Both the position numbers and the translations under genes were made by a program. Shown here in pieces: positions 8,261 through 16,363 of a stretch of 64,000 nt of DNA. Numbering within the stretch: position 1 is the stretch's first letter; each line of letters opens with the position of its first letter. This DNA comes from Rhizobium sp. C4 (GTDB lineage Bacteria; Pseudomonadota; Alphaproteobacteria; Rhizobiales; Rhizobiaceae): NCBI RefSeq assembly GCF_021026315.1, contig NZ_JAJNCX010000002.1:62001-126000 (forward strand), in the 5' to 3' direction. Under the pieces are notes generated by a model that did no database searches, had not been told where the DNA came from, and was given only the letters and a program-made list of their open reading frames with translations.

Positions 8261-9133
8261 TCACTCAGCAGCAGCAAGCGCTGCCTGATCTTCGTAGCGT
8301 TTCAGGATTTCCGCCATGTGGGCGAAGCTGAAGCTGTGGAGTTCGCGGCGCTCCGACGGCTGCGGCACGAAGGAGATCGTCAGGCCCGACGGGCGCAGCG
8401 TGCCGATGGCAAACGACGCGCCGGACACCATGCGGAAGGTTTCCGGGAAGGCGAGAATGTCGGTGGCCGCATGCTGGCCAACGCCAACGACGACCGGAAT
8501 GCCATGCCAGTTGCTGACGCGGTCATAGTGGATATGGCCGGAGAGAATGCCGACGACATTGTGGCCCGCTACGAGCTGGCGCAGCGTTTCTGTGTCGGCA
8601 AAAGACAGAGATTCCCACTCCAACGAGGCGTCGTCATCCAGCGCAGGGGCGTGATGCATGACGAGGAGCTTCGGCAGATCGGCATGCTGGGCGAGTTCGC
8701 TTTCCAGCCATTCGGCCTGGCCGGCTTCGAAGATGCCACCGACCTTGAAGGGAGCGCTGGTATCCAGCACGATGATGTGCAGGCCATCGATGACGGTCGA
8801 ATGGTCGTAAGGGGCGGTGAGGTTCTCGGTCTGGCCTTTCATGGCGCGGTAGAAGCCTTCGCGCTTGTCGTGGTTGCCGAGTGCGAAAAGCACGGGGATA
8901 TCGAGGTCTGCTTCATCAAAGAGACGCGTCAGCTCTTCATAGGAACCTTCATCGCCCTGGTTCGTCAGGTCGCCGCTGGCGACGATGAAGCGGGGCTTCG
9001 GCGAAATGCGCTTGACGTCGGCAAGGATCGTGGCGAGCGTCTTCGAGGTTTCGGAATAGAGGCGCTCATCGACGATGTTCGGGTTGCCGACATGGAGATC
9101 AGTCAGATGCACGAAAGTAAGGAGTTCGGTCAT
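8261..9133 (-). CDS. Class III metallophosphoesterase (CpdA/GpdQ-like)
   Basis: A 290-residue calcineurin-like phosphoesterase with the full set of metal ligands: D12-x-H14 (LTDLHVG), D55 (ASGDLTNQG), N86-H87-D88 (LGNHDKR), His about 159-160 (VMHHAP) and GHIH at about 198-201. This order matches the cAMP phosphodiesterase CpdA and the glycerophosphodiesterase GpdQ. No signal peptide is seen. As first gene of the ABC operon it is best placed to hydrolyse an imported phosphodiester, which with the downstream phosphatase would release a phosphate-free product; this is inference. A role as a cyclic-nucleotide phosphodiesterase is the alternative. Confidence 0.9.
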   Translation of the reverse strand: MTELLTFVHLTDLHVGNPNIVDERLYSETSKTLATILADVKRISPKPRFIVASGDLTNQGDEGSYEELTRLFDEADLDIPVLFALGNHDKREGFYRAMKGQTENLTAPYDHSTVIDGLHIIVLDTSAPFKVGGIFEAGQAEWLESELAQHADLPKLLVMHHAPALDDDASLEWESLSFADTETLRQLVAGHNVVGILSGHIHYDRVSNWHGIPVVVGVGQHAATDILAFPETFRMVSGASFAIGTLRPSGLTISFVPQPSERRELHSFSFAHMAEILKRYEDQAALAAAE

Positions 9134-9226
9134 GGCTGGGGTTCCTGGTTGGGTTCCAAGGTGGGGATCGTCCGATCCGCCTCTTGCCTTGATGCACGAG
9201 CATTGTTAGCTTTGCCCGATGACAGA

Positions 9227-9244
9227 TGAATGAAGGTTCATTCA
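9227..9244. promoter_or_regulatory. Perfect palindrome, candidate TetR operator
   Basis: TGAATGAAGGTTCATTCA: two perfect 8-bp arms around a central GG, between the divergent metallophosphoesterase operon (start 9133) and the tetR gene. It ends 2 bases before the ATG at 9247, so repressor binding would block the tetR transcript and possibly the divergent promoter. The location argues that the ATG at 9226, which would place the palindrome in coding sequence, is not the real start. Confidence 0.7.
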
Positions 9245-9246
9245 GA

Positions 9247-9870
9247 ATGGAACTAGACCCAAAGCGGCGTGCCCGCATTCTCGATGCCGCCGCCAAACTG
9301 ATCGTGGCAAACGGCCTGCAATGCTCGATGGCCGCGATTGCAGAACAGGCGGGCGTGGCCACAGGCTCGATCTACAACTACTTCAAATCCAAGGATGACA
9401 TGGTACGCGGCGTCTATACGCAGCTCGCCGACACGATCGCCGAACGGCTGATCTTTCCGGACGCGGAGGCGTTGAACCCCCGCGACCGCATCTTCAGGTA
9501 CATCTACGACTATATCGACTTCATGTGGGAGGATCATGACAGGGCGATCCTGTTCGAATATCTCTCCAACGTGCCCCTGATCTCGCCGCAGGAGCTGGTG
9601 GACATGTTCGAGGAGACGAACGAATATTCCATCGGCCTGATGACGGCCGGCAAGGCGGCCGGGTTTCTCAGCGACATTCCGTCCGGAACGCTTGCCGGCT
9701 ATATAGGCGGCGGCATTCGCAACACGCTCAAATGGCGCCGCGCCGCGCCACCGCCGCTGACCGAGGCGGAGAAGCTCCAGATTGCCCTGATCAGCTGGAA
9801 CACGATCGCTGTCCCGGGGCACACGCTCGACCTCACCACGCTCCCGGCCCGCGAGCTTGCAGCCGGGTAA
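9247..9870 (+). CDS. TetR-family transcriptional regulator
   Basis: A 207-residue regulator from the ATG at 9247 (MELDPKRRARILDAA), preceded by AAGG at 9233-9236. The N-terminal helix-turn-helix (about 20-50) contains MAAIAEQAGVATGSIYNYF, the classic TetR recognition pattern. The C-terminal ligand domain (about 60-200) has no specific signature that I recognise. It is divergent from the ABC/phosphoesterase operon and probably represses it and itself through the palindrome at 9227-9244, with release by an unknown ligand. An alternative start at 9226 adds seven residues. Confidence 0.92.
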   Translation: MELDPKRRARILDAAAKLIVANGLQCSMAAIAEQAGVATGSIYNYFKSKDDMVRGVYTQLADTIAERLIFPDAEALNPRDRIFRYIYDYIDFMWEDHDRAILFEYLSNVPLISPQELVDMFEETNEYSIGLMTAGKAAGFLSDIPSGTLAGYIGGGIRNTLKWRRAAPPPLTEAEKLQIALISWNTIAVPGHTLDLTTLPARELAAG

Positions 9871-9897
9871 GGGAGAGGGCTCACCCGGGTCGACAGT

Positions 9898-9916
9898 TCC
9901 AGCGGTTGTCGCTGGA
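9898..9916. terminator. Short hairpin between convergent tetR and PLD-like genes
   Basis: TCCAGCG and CGCTGGA form a 7-bp stem with loop GTTGT in the 63-base gap between two convergent genes. There is no T-run on either side, so terminator function is only suggested by position. Confidence 0.25.
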
Positions 9917-9933
9917 GTGCCGGCGGCGCTATC

Positions 9934-11619
9934 TCACGAGGCGGAGAAATAGAGGCGGCGCGCGGTTCGCGCGTTGCGGTCGCCGGGCGTGAAATAGTCC
10001 TGCGTCCAGTCGCCTTGATCCTGCAGGAACCTCCGCTCGAAATCCTCCGGCGACGCGCCGGGATTCTTTTCGAGGAAGATGCCCACGGCCTGCCGGAAGG
10101 CGTAATGCGAGTGCAGGCGGAAGAACTCGCCCATGTAGATATCAGCGACGCGCGTGCTGCCCCGGATCACCACCATGTTCTCGTCATTGGTCTTCGTGCT
10201 GGCATCGCTGAAATTGGCCGATCCGGTGACGACGACCGGATCCGTACCGAGCGGATCGACGAGCATGAACTTGGTGTGGACCCAATGGACATTCACGCGC
10301 GAGGTGACACGTTCGAGTTCTCCCAGCCATTGGTCGAAGCCGGACAGCGGGATGCGGTTTCCGATGGCGATGACGACATTGGGAAGGGCCTGAAGGGCGC
10401 GAACCTTCGCGATCTGCGCCTCCTTGTTGCGACCGTTCCACTCCTGCTCCATCAGCGCCATGCGCAGAATACCGTCCTGCTGGCCATAGATATTGGCGAA
10501 GAGGTCGTTCATGCCGAAGGCAAAGGTCATGAACAGGCCCTTGTCGGCCTCGTCCGCCAGATCGACATACCATTGCAGCGCCTTGAGATCGGGCCGTGGC
10601 GAGAAGACGGGCGCGAGATGCTGCGCTTCGAGCTCGACCGGCGCCGGGCTGCGATCGACATTGTCCTGCTTGTAGCGCGATTCCCTCGTGGTCAGCGGGT
10701 CGCCGGTCAAGGCATCAAAATAGGCGAGATATTTGCGGGCCGGATCGTCGCCCTCGATCACATGCACGCAATTGGCGTGACCGAAAATCCCGTTCTCCGT
10801 GAGGTTCGTCGAACCGAAGAGCAGCGCCTGCGGCGTCTCATCCTTGCTCAGCACCAGAAACTTGTTGTGCATCAGCGTGCCATTCGTGCGCGGGATCACG
10901 ATATCGCTGAGCTTTGCCGCCTTGATCGCCGTCTCGTTGTCCGTCCAGGGCCCGGTGGCACTCTCGATATCGTCGAACACGATCTTGACGGAGACACCGC
11001 GATCACGGGCGGCGCCAAGCTCTTCAAGCACGGATTTCCACTGAAACTCGTAGAACGCGCCGCGCAGGCTCCAGCCCTTGCCTTCGGCACGGCGGATGAA
11101 GGCGAGGATGCTTTCCTCCAGTCCGCGCGACAGCCATTGATAGGCGCCCGGTCCAGCCACGGACGGCTTCTTGTTCTGGAAGCGGCGCGCATATTCCTGG
11201 GTCGCAGGCGATCCCCGATTGAAGAACACACTGTGATCGGACCCATGGGTGGATTCGGTGTGCACGTCGACGGAAACTGATGGGTGGGCTTCCAGCGCAT
11301 TCGGGTCGCCATACATGGGCACGAGTTCATAGGTATAGGGACGGTCCGGCTTGGCCGAATAGTCGGCCCACTGGAAGGACTGGAATGGGTGCTGCAGGCT
11401 CGAGAACTGTTCGCCGGGCGCTGGATAGGGATTAACGGACTTGAAGGTCTTCGCGCCCTTCATCCAGTAGGTCTCCTGCTCGACCGGGTCGGTGCGCTTG
11501 ACCGCGAAGCCGCGCAAACCGGGGCGCAGCCGCTCCTCGATCGTCCAGCCCAGCAGCACGACATAGGTGCCGGCGACGGCGTTTACGGTAATGCCATTGT
11601 CAGTCTTGCGAGTTCTCAT
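9934..11619 (-). CDS. Phospholipase D-like protein with two HKD motifs
   Basis: A 561-residue protein from the ATG at 11619 (MRTRKTDNGI; GGATGGAAC just upstream); a GTG at 11709 would add 30 residues. Two HxK(x)4D motifs identify the PLD superfamily: HNKFLVLSKD at about 251-260, followed by FGSTN, and HTKFMLVDPLGTD at about 448-460, followed by TGSANF. The first about 150 residues have no family I recognise. They contain NAVAGTYVVLLGWTIEE and repeated WADYSAKPDRPYTYELVPMYG, which resembles a beta-sandwich (fibronectin-like) module. No signal peptide is seen. The role could be phospholipid hydrolysis, nuclease activity or phosphatidyl transfer; sequence alone does not decide. It stands alone as a transcription unit. 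Confidence 0.85.
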   Translation of the reverse strand: MRTRKTDNGITVNAVAGTYVVLLGWTIEERLRPGLRGFAVKRTDPVEQETYWMKGAKTFKSVNPYPAPGEQFSSLQHPFQSFQWADYSAKPDRPYTYELVPMYGDPNALEAHPSVSVDVHTESTHGSDHSVFFNRGSPATQEYARRFQNKKPSVAGPGAYQWLSRGLEESILAFIRRAEGKGWSLRGAFYEFQWKSVLEELGAARDRGVSVKIVFDDIESATGPWTDNETAIKAAKLSDIVIPRTNGTLMHNKFLVLSKDETPQALLFGSTNLTENGIFGHANCVHVIEGDDPARKYLAYFDALTGDPLTTRESRYKQDNVDRSPAPVELEAQHLAPVFSPRPDLKALQWYVDLADEADKGLFMTFAFGMNDLFANIYGQQDGILRMALMEQEWNGRNKEAQIAKVRALQALPNVVIAIGNRIPLSGFDQWLGELERVTSRVNVHWVHTKFMLVDPLGTDPVVVTGSANFSDASTKTNDENMVVIRGSTRVADIYMGEFFRLHSHYAFRQAVGIFLEKNPGASPEDFERRFLQDQGDWTQDYFTPGDRNARTARRLYFSAS

Positions 11620-11823
11620 GGTTCCATCCGGGATCTGGGTGGCGCGGGGCCACGCGTTGCACGCTGTCGCATTCGCATCGGGACGCCGGAGAAGCCGGAC
11701 GACATTCACGCATTCATCTCAATCGGACGACACCACCCGTTATGCGGAGTGGTCGCTTGCAGACCGGACGGCACAGCACATGACGCGCAATCGCGCGGCT
11801 TAAACCTGTCGGTGTGTCGGACT

Positions 11824-11844
11824 ATAAATCTACCCTGGATTTAT
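11824..11844. promoter_or_regulatory. AT-rich inverted repeat upstream of the PLD-like gene
   Basis: ATAAATC and GATTTAT are perfect 7-bp arms separated by TACCCTG. It lies in the 260-base gap 11620-11879 between the LysR gene end and the PLD-like gene start, about 205 bases before the latter. This is the only AT-rich patch there and may be a regulator site; no promoter could be assigned with confidence in the gap. Confidence 0.3.
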
Positions 11845-11879
11845 TTCAATGTTGTGGCAGTACCGATTTTTGCCGCCAC

Positions 11880-12770
11880 TCAGCCCAGATAGGCGGCAAG
11901 CTCTTCCGGCGTGCCGTGGGGGAAGGCCTTCTTCAGATAATCGAGAAAGGCGGAGACGCGAGCACTCAGCAGGCGCCGCGAGGGGTAGAGCGCCCAGAGC
12001 GCGACCTGCATGCCCTCGACCTCGCCCCAGCGCACGAGCTGCCCGGAGGCGAGGGCACGGCTGACCAGCGAAAGCGGCAGACGCGCCACGCCAGCCCCCA
12101 GCAGGACCGCATCGCGGATCATCGTGTTGGACGACATGCTGAGCACCGGCAGAATTGTCAGCGCCTTTGGCCCGTCCGGTGTCGCCAGCGTCCAGGTCTC
12201 GGCTCTGCGGATAGGTCCGCGCACCACGGCGGGGACTTCCGCTCCGTCCTGCGGCCATGCAAGACCCGGGGCCGCGACGACGACCTGCCGGTCGTGCAGG
12301 AAGGGGCGGCCGACGAGATTGACGTCCGGCTCCGGATTGACACGGATGACGAGGTCATAGGCCTCCTCGATCATGTCCACCGGACGGTCCTCGACGACGA
12401 TCTCCACCCGCACGTCCGGATATTGCATCACGAAACCCGCGGCGAGCTTGCCGAGCGCGGCCTGCGAGAACATCAGCGGCGCACTGATGCGCAGGCGGCC
12501 ACGCGGCGACTGGCCGCCCGAGGCGATCGCCGTCGTCGTTTCCTCAAGTTCTGTCAGCAGCTGGCCGGTCCGCTCGAACAGCGCCTGTCCCTCTTGCGTC
12601 AGCTTCAGGTTCCGCGCGCCGCGCTCGAAGAGCCGGAGATCTAGACTAGCCTCCAGTTCGGCGACACGGCGGGAGAGGGTGGCCTTGGGTCGGCCGGACA
12701 TGCGTGCGGCCTTTCCAAACCCGCCATGGCGGGCCACGAGATTGAAATCGGCGAGGGCTAGAAGATCCAT
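11880..12770 (-). CDS. LysR-family transcriptional regulator
   Basis: A 296-residue LysR regulator from the ATG at 12770 (AGGTGG precedes it); an in-frame GTG at 12779 would add three residues. The N-terminal winged helix (about 1-60) includes FNLVARHGGFGKAARMSGRPKAT split over the HTH. The substrate-binding region begins near RGRLRISAPLMFSQ. Its closest general type is the YafC/DsdC-like group that often sits beside oxidoreductases. It is divergent from the Old Yellow Enzyme gene (12915) with 144 bases between, so it probably controls that gene and itself. Confidence 0.92.
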   Translation of the reverse strand: MDLLALADFNLVARHGGFGKAARMSGRPKATLSRRVAELEASLDLRLFERGARNLKLTQEGQALFERTGQLLTELEETTTAIASGGQSPRGRLRISAPLMFSQAALGKLAAGFVMQYPDVRVEIVVEDRPVDMIEEAYDLVIRVNPEPDVNLVGRPFLHDRQVVVAAPGLAWPQDGAEVPAVVRGPIRRAETWTLATPDGPKALTILPVLSMSSNTMIRDAVLLGAGVARLPLSLVSRALASGQLVRWGEVEGMQVALWALYPSRRLLSARVSAFLDYLKKAFPHGTPEELAAYLG

Positions 12771-12801
12771 ATGTTCCACCTGTGAGACAATGAGTCCAGA
12801 T

Positions 12802-12812
12802 ATAGCGTCTAT
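12802..12812. promoter_or_regulatory. Candidate LysR-type box in the LysR/OYE divergent region
   Basis: ATAG-CGT-CTAT is a perfect short inverted repeat inside the divergent promoter region. It is the best palindrome in the 144-base gap and fits a LysR-type T-N11-A scale site, but it is short. Confidence 0.35.
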
Positions 12813-12914
12813 TGGAACGAATGTGGATCAGTAAATTGAGACGTGTCTTTCGACACCGCGCCGCTGGCCGGTTGTCCCGTTTCAAGTTTCGAACCGCATT
12901 CACAGGAGCACAAA

Positions 12915-13982
12915 ATGACCGATCTCTGGAGCCCGATCACATTCGCCGGCAACACGCTGCCGCATCGCCTGGCCATGGCGCCGATGACCCGCAGCCGCGC
13001 CAAGCCTGACGGCACGCCGGGCGATCTCGCTGCCGAATACTATGCCCAGCGCGCTTCAATCGGTCTGCTGATCACCGAGGGAACCCAGCCGTCGGAAGAC
13101 GGGCAGGGCTATCTCGCAACACCCGGGATCTACACGGATGCGCATGTCGCGGGCTGGCGCAAGGTCGCAGACGCCGTGCATGCCGGCGGCGGGCGCCTGT
13201 TCATCCAGCTCATGCATGTCGGCCGGCGGTCGCATCCCGACAACACGCCGCATCACCGCCAGCCCGTGGCGCCGTCCGCCCTCTCGGCAGGCGACGAGAT
13301 GTTCACGATGACGGGCATGCAGCCGGTTCCGGTGCCGCGGGCACTGGAAACCCCGGAGGTCCGCCAGACGATTGCCGCCTTTGCCCATGCCGCCAAGCGT
13401 GCCGTCGAGGCCGGGGCAGATGGTGTCGAGATCCATGGGGCCAATGGCTATCTGGTGCACCAGTTCCTGGCGCCCAACGCCAACCGGCGGACGGATGAGT
13501 ATGGCGGCTCGATGGAGAACCGGGCGCGTTTCGCCATCGAGGTCGCGCGTGCGGTCGACGAGGCGATCGGCCCAGATAAGACCGCGATCCGCCTCTCGCC
13601 CGGCGTGCCGACCGGCGGTATTGCCGAAGGCGAGGGTAATGACGATCTCTATCGCTATCTGGCGGCGGAACTCGGCAAGATGGACCTCGCCTATCTGCAT
13701 GTCCTCCATGTCCGCAGCGATGCATTCCTGCAGGAGATCCGGGGCGCCTTTGGTGGCACGCTGGTGGTCAACCGCCCCGCCCGCCCGCGCGACCAGATCG
13801 GCGCAGACGTGGCGGCAGGTCGTGCGGATATCGAGGCGCTTGGCGCCATGGCGCTCGCCAATCCGGATCTCGTCAATCGCCTGAAGACCGGCGCCCCGCT
13901 CAACGAGCCGAACCGGGCCTTCTTCTATGCCGGCGGCGGTGCGGAAGGCTACACCGACTATCCCGTGATCGCCGCGGCCTGA
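12915..13982 (+). CDS. Old Yellow Enzyme-family alkene reductase (NemA-like)
   Basis: A 355-residue FMN flavoprotein reducing activated C=C bonds (enones, N-ethylmaleimide, nitro esters) with NAD(P)H. The ATG at 12915 has a strong AGGAG site 6 bases upstream; an earlier in-frame ATG at 12843 has none. Recognisable motifs are the FMN-site segment MAPMTRSRA near the start, FIQLMHVGRRSHP, and the active-site HGANGYLVHQFLAP with the His/Asn pair near residues 172-175, then NRRTDEYGGS. Length matches NemA and XenA/B relatives (about 360). It is probably regulated by the divergent LysR and may detoxify electrophiles. Confidence 0.93.
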   Translation: MTDLWSPITFAGNTLPHRLAMAPMTRSRAKPDGTPGDLAAEYYAQRASIGLLITEGTQPSEDGQGYLATPGIYTDAHVAGWRKVADAVHAGGGRLFIQLMHVGRRSHPDNTPHHRQPVAPSALSAGDEMFTMTGMQPVPVPRALETPEVRQTIAAFAHAAKRAVEAGADGVEIHGANGYLVHQFLAPNANRRTDEYGGSMENRARFAIEVARAVDEAIGPDKTAIRLSPGVPTGGIAEGEGNDDLYRYLAAELGKMDLAYLHVLHVRSDAFLQEIRGAFGGTLVVNRPARPRDQIGADVAAGRADIEALGAMALANPDLVNRLKTGAPLNEPNRAFFYAGGGAEGYTDYPVIAAA

Positions 13983-14054
13983 TCGCTGACCGCAACGTGC
14001 AGACTGCCGCGCCTGCCTGAAATTTAGGCAGTGCAGTTCCTCGCGCCGACCGCT

Positions 14055-14093
14055 CACACTCCGCCACCCCTGAAAAACAGGTGGCGGAGTGTG
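14055..14093. terminator. Strong hairpin after the OYE gene
   Basis: CACACTCCGCCACC (14055-14068) pairs perfectly with GGTGGCGGAGTGTG (14080-14093), a 14-bp stem with an 11-base loop. It lies 72 bases after the OYE stop and before the small membrane protein. No T-run follows, so it could be a terminator of an unusual kind or an mRNA 5' structure for the nas operon. Confidence 0.4.
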
Positions 14094-14140
14094 CTGGCAT
14101 GCGGATTGCTTGTTCTTATCTGGTTCACCGGAGAGAGACC

Positions 14141-14443
14141 TTGGCAGCCTATTTGCCGTTCCTATGTCTTGCGATTGCCTTCAGCTGGTCAGCCTTTGCT
14201 TCGGGCTACAGGATGGAGGCTGCTGTTTCTCGGATGGAACTCGCCACGATCGTGCTGGGCTCCAGCATATTCCTGGGCGCCATCGCCATGCTTTTCGTGA
14301 ACGGCACGGCTCTTGTTGCTGTGGCTCTGCTGGCCTGCGGCATCGCCCTTGCGCTTCTCGGCGAACGCTTCATCGCCTCGCGCTGGTCTCTCCTCGCCGC
14401 CGCGACCAGTTTCGGCTCCTACCTTGTCGGGACGGTGCATTGA
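14141..14443 (+). CDS. Small membrane protein upstream of nasT, function unknown
   Basis: About 100 residues, nearly all hydrophobic, with about three to four transmembrane helices (AAYLPFLCLAIAFSW, LATIVLGSSIFLGAIAMLF, ALVAVALLACGIALALL). I chose the TTG at 14141 because GGAGAG lies at 14130-14135; an in-frame ATG at 14099 or GTG at 14081 would lengthen it. Its TGA overlaps the TTG start of nasT (TTGA), so the two are translationally coupled. I do not recognise the family. The coupling suggests a part in nitrate or nitrogen sensing or simply operon hitch-hiking. Confidence 0.55.
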   Translation: MAAYLPFLCLAIAFSWSAFASGYRMEAAVSRMELATIVLGSSIFLGAIAMLFVNGTALVAVALLACGIALALLGERFIASRWSLLAAATSFGSYLVGTVH

Positions 14444-15039
14444 GCGGGTCGAAGATCACCGCGGACCTGACGATCCTGGTGATCGACGAGAACGCGATCC
14501 GCGCCTCGATCATCGAGGAGGGACTGGCCGAGGCCGGCCATTGCAGGGTGACGGTCATTCACGAGGTCAACGGCGTGGCGCGGCTCATTGAGACGCTGCA
14601 GCCGGACGTCATCATAATTGATATTGAAAGCCCGAACCGCGACATGATGGAGCACATGTTCCAGCTCACCCGTTCGGTCTCGCGGCCGATTGCCATGTTC
14701 GTCGACCGCTCGGACACGGCTTCCATCGAAGCGGCCGTCGATGCCGGCGTCTCGGCGTACATCGTCGACGGTCTGAAGAAGGAGCGCGTCAAACCGATCC
14801 TCGACATGGCGGTCAGCCGTTTCAACGCCTTCAGCCGCCTGCAGCGCGAACTCGCCGAGGCGCGCAATGCGCTGGAGGAGCGCAAGATCATCGAGCGCGC
14901 CAAGGGCATTCTGATGAAGATGCGCGGCTTGAGCGAGGAAGAGGCTTTCGCGCTGCTGCGACAGTCCGCCATGAACGAAAAGAAGAAGATCGCCGACATC
15001 GCGCAGAGCGTGGTCACCGCAGCGGGGCTGTTGCTGTGA
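14440..15039 (+). CDS. nasT: NasT-type ANTAR antitermination response regulator
   Basis: A 199-residue protein starting from TTG at 14440, overlapping the previous stop. It has a receiver-like N-terminal domain (about 8-120: LTILVIDENAIRASIIEEGL, VIIIDIESPNRDM). A C-terminal ANTAR RNA-binding domain (about 135-195) has KIIERAKGILMKMRGLSEEEAFALLR. This is the layout of NasT from Azotobacter, Paracoccus and Bradyrhizobium. NasT binds a hairpin leader and allows transcription past a terminator; NasS holds it inactive when nitrate or nitrite is absent. The gene is followed by nasS after 27 bases, and the predicted RNA target is present at 16511-16640. Confidence 0.92.
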   Translation: MSGSKITADLTILVIDENAIRASIIEEGLAEAGHCRVTVIHEVNGVARLIETLQPDVIIIDIESPNRDMMEHMFQLTRSVSRPIAMFVDRSDTASIEAAVDAGVSAYIVDGLKKERVKPILDMAVSRFNAFSRLQRELAEARNALEERKIIERAKGILMKMRGLSEEEAFALLRQSAMNEKKKIADIAQSVVTAAGLLL

Positions 15040-15066
15040 TGGGCGAGGCGATCCGGAGACTTTGCG

Positions 15067-16335
15067 ATGAGTGAGATGTTTTCCATGAGCGCTATAGGGT
15101 CTGTCGCTGCGCCGCCACGGGTGTCGAAAGAGCAGAAGACGCTGCGCGCCGGCTTCATTCCGCTGATGGATGCCTCGATCCTCATCGTGGCGGCTGAACT
15201 CGGCTTTGCGGAGAAGGAAGGGCTGCGGCTCGATCTGGTGCGCGATGTCTCCTGGGCCAATGTGCGCGACCGGCTGGCGTTTCGGCAGTTTGATATCGCC
15301 CATATGCTTTCGCCCATGCCCGTTGCCTCCATGCTCGGGCTCGGCTCCAACCCGTCGCCGACCATCACGCCCTTCTCGCTTGGGCGCGGCGGCAACGCGA
15401 TCACGCTTTCCACCCGCATCTTCGAACGCATGCAGGCGCTGACTGGCCTGCCGGACGATGCGAGCGCGCTCGCCAACGCGCAGGCACTTGCGGCTGTGCT
15501 TTCAGACATGCGGGCGCGCGGCGAGGCCACGCCGACGCTCGGCATGACCTATCCCTTCTCCTCGCATAACTACGAGTTCCGCTACTGGCTCGCCGCCGGC
15601 GGCATCGACCCGGACCGGGACGTAAAGCTCGTCGTCGTGCCGCCACCGCTCACCTCCGATGCGCTGGCCGCGGGCGCCATCGACGGGTTCTGCGTCGGCG
15701 CGCCTTGGAACATGGTGGCGTCTGAACGCGGCATCGGCCGGATCGTGGCGGCAAAGCAGGATATCTGGCCTCTCGCGCCCGAGAAGGTGATCGGCCTGCG
15801 CCCCGAATGGGCCGAGGCGAATGCCGATACGGTCTCCCGCCTAATCGTGGCCCTCGACCGTGCGGCGCGCTGGTGCGATGATCCCGGCCATCACGATCAA
15901 CTTGCCGAAATTCTCAGCTCGCCGCCCTATATCCCGGCTCCGCGCGACATTATCCGCCGGGTGCTCGATGGCGAGTTCAGCCTGGATGCGCGCGGCAACA
16001 AGCGGATCATCCCCGACTACTTCCTCTTCCATCGCGGCGCGGCCAATTATCCGCGTCCCAATCAGGCGCTCTGGATCTATAGCCAGATGATGCGCTGGGG
16101 GCAGGCGGGCTTTTCGGAAGAAAACTGCGCCCGCGCCGAAAACGCCTATCGCCCCGACCTCTATCGCAATGCGCTGGGCGCTGACGCTTCCCTCCCGGAC
16201 GCCACGGAAGAGGTCGCCATGCTCTCCGCTTTCATGGATGAACAGGCCTTCGAACCGCAGCATATGCAGGACTATGTCGCCCGCTTCGCGGTGAAGACGG
16301 GCGCGTCGCCTGCCCCGAATGCCCAAGAGGACTGA
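15067..16335 (+). CDS. nasS: NasS nitrate/nitrite sensor (NrtA-like, no signal peptide)
   Basis: A 422-residue NrtA/CmpA-type binding protein. Motifs shared with nrtA downstream are GFIPLMDASILIVAAELGF, YPFSSHNYEFRYWLAAGGID and VVPPPLTSDALAAGAIDGFCVGAPWN. There is no signal peptide: the N-terminus MSEMFSMSAIGSVAAPPRVS is short and polar. That fits the cytoplasmic sensor NasS rather than a periplasmic binding protein. NasS sequesters NasT until it binds nitrate or nitrite. GGAG at 15054 supports the ATG at 15067. Gene order is nasT-nasS here. Confidence 0.92.
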   Translation: MSEMFSMSAIGSVAAPPRVSKEQKTLRAGFIPLMDASILIVAAELGFAEKEGLRLDLVRDVSWANVRDRLAFRQFDIAHMLSPMPVASMLGLGSNPSPTITPFSLGRGGNAITLSTRIFERMQALTGLPDDASALANAQALAAVLSDMRARGEATPTLGMTYPFSSHNYEFRYWLAAGGIDPDRDVKLVVVPPPLTSDALAAGAIDGFCVGAPWNMVASERGIGRIVAAKQDIWPLAPEKVIGLRPEWAEANADTVSRLIVALDRAARWCDDPGHHDQLAEILSSPPYIPAPRDIIRRVLDGEFSLDARGNKRIIPDYFLFHRGAANYPRPNQALWIYSQMMRWGQAGFSEENCARAENAYRPDLYRNALGADASLPDATEEVAMLSAFMDEQAFEPQHMQDYVARFAVKTGASPAPNAQED

Positions 16336-16346
16336 CCACGCTGCAC

Positions 16347-16363
16347 TGCACAAAAAATACGCA
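16347..16363 (+). promoter_or_regulatory. Candidate NtrC binding site
   Basis: A 17-base site beginning TGCAC and ending ACGCA has the spacing of the NtrC consensus (TGCAC-N7-GTGCA), with a good left half and a 3/5 right half. It sits about 150 bases upstream of the predicted sigma-54 start, normal for an NtrC enhancer. A second TGCAC lies at 16371. This links the operon to general nitrogen control by inference. Confidence 0.45.

Noticed and set aside
14055-14093. Hairpin read as a classical intrinsic terminator of the OYE gene
   Set aside because: The stem is perfect but no T-run follows in either direction, so I list it with low confidence rather than as a proven terminator.
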